Assembly (NCBI GenBank): GCA_036504215.1
Contig: DASXVO010000016.1
Span: forward strand, 64,001-128,000
DNA length: 64,000 bases
Source of the DNA: Vicinamibacterales bacterium
GTDB taxonomy: Bacteria; Acidobacteriota; Vicinamibacteria; Vicinamibacterales; Fen-181
Direction of reading: 5' to 3'
Made by a program: the position numbers and the translations under genes. Below, piece after piece: positions 60,587 through 64,000 of the stretch (position 1 is the first letter of the stretch; every line of letters begins with the position of its first letter). Below the pieces are notes generated by a model that saw nothing but the letters and a program-made list of their open reading frames with translations, made no database searches and was not told the origin of the DNA.

Positions 60587-60949
60587 GAGGACCTCTGTAG
60601 GTATCAAGGTGATGACGGGTGCGGTCCCGCCCATCGTCTCGGCGCCACGCCGACGGCCCGACAAAGCCGTCAATTGTACCTCATTGAACGGTGAGACCGA
60701 CGCGGACGGCGAACACATGGCGAAGGCGTGGCGGACGGCCGCATCGGACCGGCGCAGGCCGTGGTGAGGATCGCCGGGCCGTGGAAACAGGCAGGCCCAC
60801 GACGCGTGCGCCACCATGCGCATTTCACGAGGCTGTCGCTACCTCATCTGTTCCGCACTTTGCACCTTCGCGAATCGGGCGGGCTGCGTTAGGATGAGGG
60901 TCGGCTCACGTCGAGCCCGGTCCAAGCCCAACACGCCGAGGATGGTTTC
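60587..60949. other. Divergent intergenic region, no gene seen
   Basis: This 363-bp spacer separates the carboxylase and UshA-like genes. A minus-strand TACAAT (60678-60673) could be the carboxylase -10 box, roughly 90 nt upstream of the start. No repeat, RNA gene or open reading frame with coding character was recognised. Confidence 0.6.
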
Positions 60950-62467
60950 GTGAAAATACCGACCCGTCGTCTCTGTCTTCTCGCCGCCAGCCTGTTACTG
61001 GCCGCCGGCACCGCCGTCGCACAGCCGGTGACGTTGACGATTCTCCACACCAATGACACCCACGGGCATCTCCAGCCGTTCAGCTACCCTGATGCCGCAG
61101 CGTCCGGGCGCGAACTACAGGGCCTCCGTCTCTACAAGGACATCGGTGGCATCGCCCGCCGCGCGAGCATCGTGAAGGCAATCCGGTCCGGACTCGCCGG
61201 TCAGAAGAGCGAGGCGTGGCTGGTGGACGTCGGGGACTACTCGGACGGCACGCCGTTCTCCATCGAGTATCACGGGGAGGCGGATGTGGCGGCCATGAAT
61301 GCGACTGGCTACGACTTCGGTACGCTGGGGAACCACGAGTTCAACAACCCGGTTGCGCAGGTCCGCAAGCTGATCGGCATGGCGAAGTATCAGCTGGTCT
61401 GCGCCAACGTGACCGATCGGACCACCGGGAAGCCCGCCATGACCCCGTACGTGATCAGGAACGTTGGCCCCGTACGGATTGGCGTCTTCGGTCTGATGAC
61501 GCGCGAAGCTGCAACCTACCCTGCCGGGAAGGAGGCGTTCGACGTCGCCGACGAGATCGAAAGTGCGCGCAAGACGGTTGCCGCGCTTCGTCCGCAGGCG
61601 GACATCATCGTGCTGTTCTCCCACTCGGGCGAAGACGTGGACCAGCGCCTGGCCGAGGCCGTTCCGGAGATCGACGTGATCGTCGGCGGACATTCCCACT
61701 CCCGTCTCGCGTCCGGAGAGATGGTGTGGCACTCGGAGGACCTGAAGGCGACCTCGGTGGGCGGCACCGTCATCGTGCAGGCGCATCAATGGGGCGGCGA
61801 ACTCGGACGCCTCGACCTGCTGTTCCAGAAGGATGGGAAGGGCGTCTGGCAGGTGGAGCGGTACCGGGCCCGGCTCATCCCGGTGACCTCCAACATCAAG
61901 GAGGACGCCGGCGTCGCCGCGGTGGTGAACCAGTTCTGGCAGCCCATCGCGCCGCGCTACGGCGAGGTCGTCGGCCAGGCTGACGGAGAATTCAGCGGCC
62001 GCGGTGACGACATGGCCGAGTACAACCTGATGGCCGACGCGATCCGCGAGATGTTCAAGACCGACTTTGCCGTGGAGAACCTGGGCGGCGTCAGGGCGCC
62101 TCTCCTGCGCGGCGCGGTCACCCGGGGCGACTTGATCACGCTCGATCCGTTCAACAACACCGTGGTGCTCTTCAAGGCGACGGGACGTGAACTTCGGCAG
62201 TTGCTCGAGCGCCACGCACCCGCGGTGTCCGGCATCCGCTACAGGCTCCAGAACCGGACGCTGGCCGAAGTGACCATTGGCGGCCGCCCGCTCGAGGACG
62301 ACCGGACGTACACGGGCGTGACGAATTCCTACTTCGCAAGCGTCGCGCTGAAGGGAATCACCGTTCAGGACACCGGCAAGCCGCGCGTGGACACGCTGAT
62401 CGAGTACGTCCGGCAGAAGGGGACGATTACGCCAGCCTACGACAGCCGCCGAATCGTCGTCCGGTAG
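60950..62467 (+). CDS. Exported 5'-nucleotidase/UshA-like metallophosphatase
   Basis: A 505-residue periplasmic phosphoesterase. It has a signal peptide (LCLLAASLLLAAGTAVAQ), then the calcineurin-like catalytic domain with ILHTNDTHGH (D36, H38 metal ligands), LGNHEF and GGHSHSRL. The C-terminal 5_nucleotid_C domain (about 330-500; YNLMADAIREMF, GGVRAPLLRGAVTRGDL) binds the nucleotide base. It hydrolyses nucleotides or UDP-sugars for phosphate and nucleoside recovery. The GTG start is preceded by GAGGA. A strong hairpin follows the stop. Confidence 0.92.
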   Translation: MKIPTRRLCLLAASLLLAAGTAVAQPVTLTILHTNDTHGHLQPFSYPDAAASGRELQGLRLYKDIGGIARRASIVKAIRSGLAGQKSEAWLVDVGDYSDGTPFSIEYHGEADVAAMNATGYDFGTLGNHEFNNPVAQVRKLIGMAKYQLVCANVTDRTTGKPAMTPYVIRNVGPVRIGVFGLMTREAATYPAGKEAFDVADEIESARKTVAALRPQADIIVLFSHSGEDVDQRLAEAVPEIDVIVGGHSHSRLASGEMVWHSEDLKATSVGGTVIVQAHQWGGELGRLDLLFQKDGKGVWQVERYRARLIPVTSNIKEDAGVAAVVNQFWQPIAPRYGEVVGQADGEFSGRGDDMAEYNLMADAIREMFKTDFAVENLGGVRAPLLRGAVTRGDLITLDPFNNTVVLFKATGRELRQLLERHAPAVSGIRYRLQNRTLAEVTIGGRPLEDDRTYTGVTNSYFASVALKGITVQDTGKPRVDTLIEYVRQKGTITPAYDSRRIVVR

Positions 62468-62487
62468 GGGGCCGCCGAGGCGGCCCC
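62468..62487 (+). terminator. GC-rich terminator hairpin after the nucleotidase gene
   Basis: GGGGCCGC pairs with GCGGCCCC across a CGAG loop directly after the stop codon, followed by a C/T-rich stretch rather than a clean U-tract. Confidence 0.7.
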
Positions 62488-62625
62488 GCCCCCCTTTCCT
62501 CCTTCATCCTTCCTCCTTCATCCTTCCTCCTTCCTCCTTCCGTCTTCATCCTTCCTTCTTCCGTCTTCCTCCTTCCTCCTTCATCCTTCATCCTTCCTTC
62601 TTCCCCCTTCCTCCTTCATCCTTGC
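62488..62625 (+). repeat. Pyrimidine-rich repeat tract (CCTTCATCCTTCCTC-type)
   Basis: About 135 bp consisting almost wholly of C and T, with irregular 5- to 15-bp units such as CCTTCATCCTTCCTCCTT and CTTCCGTCTTC. The rest of the gap to the POT gene (62626-62702) contains a TATGAT box at about 62639 but no gene. Confidence 0.85.
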
Positions 62626-62702
62626 CGTGGTAACGCGGTATGATCCCCGCGCTACCGAATCCCGCTACAGGCGAGCGACCTCGCCCGTTCCCAAGGAGTG
62701 AT

Positions 62703-64000
62703 ATGTCCGGCGTTGTTGACACGCACGCCCCGGCCCGCAGCGGCTTCCCGTCCACGTTCTGGACGGCGAACGTCATGGAGTTGTTCGAGCGGGCCGCGTA
62801 CTACGGCCTGAACTCCGTCCTGGCGATCTACCTGACGAGCAGCGTCGCGAGCGGAGGGTTGGGGGCCTCGGTTGAGGCAGTCGGCTTCCTGCAGGGCATC
62901 GTCTACGCGGCGACCTACGTGCTGCCCATCCTGGGCGGCGCACTCGCCGACCGCTACGGCTACCGGCGGATGTTGCTCGTCGCGTTCTCGCTGCTCGCCA
63001 CGGGGTACTTTGCCGCCGGCAACATGTCGAGCTACGCGATGGTGTTCCTGGCGCTGCTCGTCATGGCCACGGGCTCCGGCCTGTTCAAGCCCATCATCTC
63101 CGGCACCATCGCCCGAACGACCGACGAAACCAACTCGGCGTTCGGATTCGGCATCTACTACTGGATGATCAACGTGGGCGCGTTCCTCGCGCCCTTGATC
63201 GTCTCGGTGCTGCGCGGATTCTCGTGGCGGTACGTCTTCATGGCGTCGTCGCTCTACACCGGCCTGATGTTGCTCCCGACGCTGTTCGTCTACAAGGACC
63301 CGCCGCGGCCGGAGAACAGCAAGAAACTGAGGGACGTGCTCGTTGGCGCCGTCGAGGTGCTGCGCGACGCGCGCTTCATGTTGATGATCGTCGTGTATTC
63401 GGGCTTCTGGATTCTCTACTTCCAGAACTTCGGGACGGTGCTCTACTACCTGCGCGATTTCGTGGACAGAGGGCCGGTCAGCGCGGCCCTCACCTCCTTC
63501 TTCCGGTCGATCGGGTTGTCCTGGACGTTCAGTTTCGACGCCGAGCACGTCACGGTCATCAACGCCGGCACGATCATCCTGCTCCAGGTCGTCGTCAGCC
63601 GCATCGTCAAGAACCGGCCGGCGCTCGGCACCATGGTCACGGGGATGCTGATTGGCGCGCTCGGGTTCGTGTGCCTGGCGGCCTCGCAGAACCCGTGGGT
63701 GTTCATCCTCGGCATCGCCGTGTTCTCGGTCGGCGAGATGACCGCCCACCCGAAGTACTACAGCTTCGTCGGCCTGGTCGCTCCTCCGGACCGCAAGGCC
63801 GTCTACATGGGCTACGCCTTCCTGTACGGCGTGTTCGGATCGCTGCTCGGCGCCAACATCGGGTCGTTCCTGTATGCGCGGCTGATGACGCCCGTGATCA
63901 ACTCGGCGATGGCACCGGCGCGGGCCCGCCTGTTCTGGCTTCTCTTCGCGGCATTGGACATCGTCGCGGCCGCAGGCCTGGTCGTGTTCTCCCGCAAGTT
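62703..64000 (+). CDS. Proton-dependent peptide transporter, POT family (partial at window end)
   Basis: Inner-membrane importer of di- and tripeptides; 432 codons are visible and the frame continues past the window. AAGGAG (62693-62698) precedes the ATG. The first helix carries the POT signature E26-L-F-E29-R30 in MELFERAAYYGL. Later features are GGALADRYGYRR in the first cytoplasmic loop, GSGLFKPIISG and FGIYYWMINVGA. It is the sink for the peptides released by the secreted peptidases of this window. A long hydrophilic loop between helices 8 and 9 is typical of some subfamilies. Confidence 0.92.
   Translation, partial: MSGVVDTHAPARSGFPSTFWTANVMELFERAAYYGLNSVLAIYLTSSVASGGLGASVEAVGFLQGIVYAATYVLPILGGALADRYGYRRMLLVAFSLLATGYFAAGNMSSYAMVFLALLVMATGSGLFKPIISGTIARTTDETNSAFGFGIYYWMINVGAFLAPLIVSVLRGFSWRYVFMASSLYTGLMLLPTLFVYKDPPRPENSKKLRDVLVGAVEVLRDARFMLMIVVYSGFWILYFQNFGTVLYYLRDFVDRGPVSAALTSFFRSIGLSWTFSFDAEHVTVINAGTIILLQVVVSRIVKNRPALGTMVTGMLIGALGFVCLAASQNPWVFILGIAVFSVGEMTAHPKYYSFVGLVAPPDRKAVYMGYAFLYGVFGSLLGANIGSFLYARLMTPVINSAMAPARARLFWLLFAALDIVAAAGLVVFSRK

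Noticed and set aside
58826-60694. A 622-codon plus-strand frame opposite the biotin carboxylase domain
   Set aside because: Shadow of the same gene; no coding motif.

Overview
The window is GC-rich, densely coded DNA. Its gene content points to a soil-type acidobacterium, most likely of the Vicinamibacteria kind. The clearest pointers are an ADOP-type permease (the duplicated MacB/FtsX-like family expanded in Acidobacteriota) paired with a PadR regulator, a large set of secreted S9, M14, gamma-glutamyltransferase, sortilin-like and glycosidase proteins, and MeaB beside a huge fused carboxylase. This is inference from gene families; no rRNA, tRNA or other taxonomic marker lies in the window. 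I saw no CRISPR array, integrase or insertion sequence.

Layout. 40-4704 (minus): hexuronate block with a FadR/UxuR-type regulator, hexuronate transporter, TIM-barrel isomerase and UxaC; a UxuR-like operator overlaps the regulator start. 5160-14458: exported dipeptidyl peptidase IV, gamma-glutamyltransferase, glutaminase-like protein and a sortilin-like beta-propeller protein. 14474-17569 (minus): ADOP permease and PadR. 17904-21754: two tandem M14 peptidases, the first of which has lost its catalytic residues. 21797-27777: beta-lactamase-fold hydrolase, L-serine dehydratase, Na+/solute symporter and FAD amine oxidase. 27814-29342: P-loop kinase and RluA pseudouridine synthase. 29520-37396 (plus): a probable lipoprotein, a 14-bp tandem repeat, an exported RNase A-fold (CDI-type) toxin with its immunity gene, a HExxH protease and a 1393-residue M14 protein. 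37490-40000: GH5-like protein, a DUF190 gene remnant, a chlorite dismutase/HemQ-family protein and its coupled partner. 40129-45218: DUF6067 glycosidase and GH20 hexosaminidase. 45281-48715 (minus): SYLF protein and two phosphohexomutase paralogues, one lacking the catalytic serine. 48836-53258 (minus): hybrid histidine kinase, sugar nucleotidyltransferase and galactokinase-like enzyme, translationally coupled. 53380-60586: histone H1-like protein, MeaB and a eukaryote-like single-chain biotin carboxylase. 60950-end: UshA-like nucleotidase and a POT peptide transporter cut by the window edge.

Most of this fits a degradative lifestyle: exported peptidases and glycosidases feed transporters (hexuronate MFS, SSS, POT) and cytoplasmic catabolism (UxaC, serine dehydratase, acyl-CoA carboxylase). 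The most notable find is the small orphan toxin/immunity pair at 31002-31780. It has the residues of the Yersinia CdiA-CT RNase A-like family, but it carries its own signal peptide instead of being the tip of a CdiA filament, and it sits directly behind a 14-copy, 14-bp tandem repeat. Other points of interest are the pseudo-M14 paralogue, the Ser-to-Gly phosphohexomutase, the eukaryote-type carboxylase, and a recurring class of pyrimidine-rich intergenic tracts downstream of genes.
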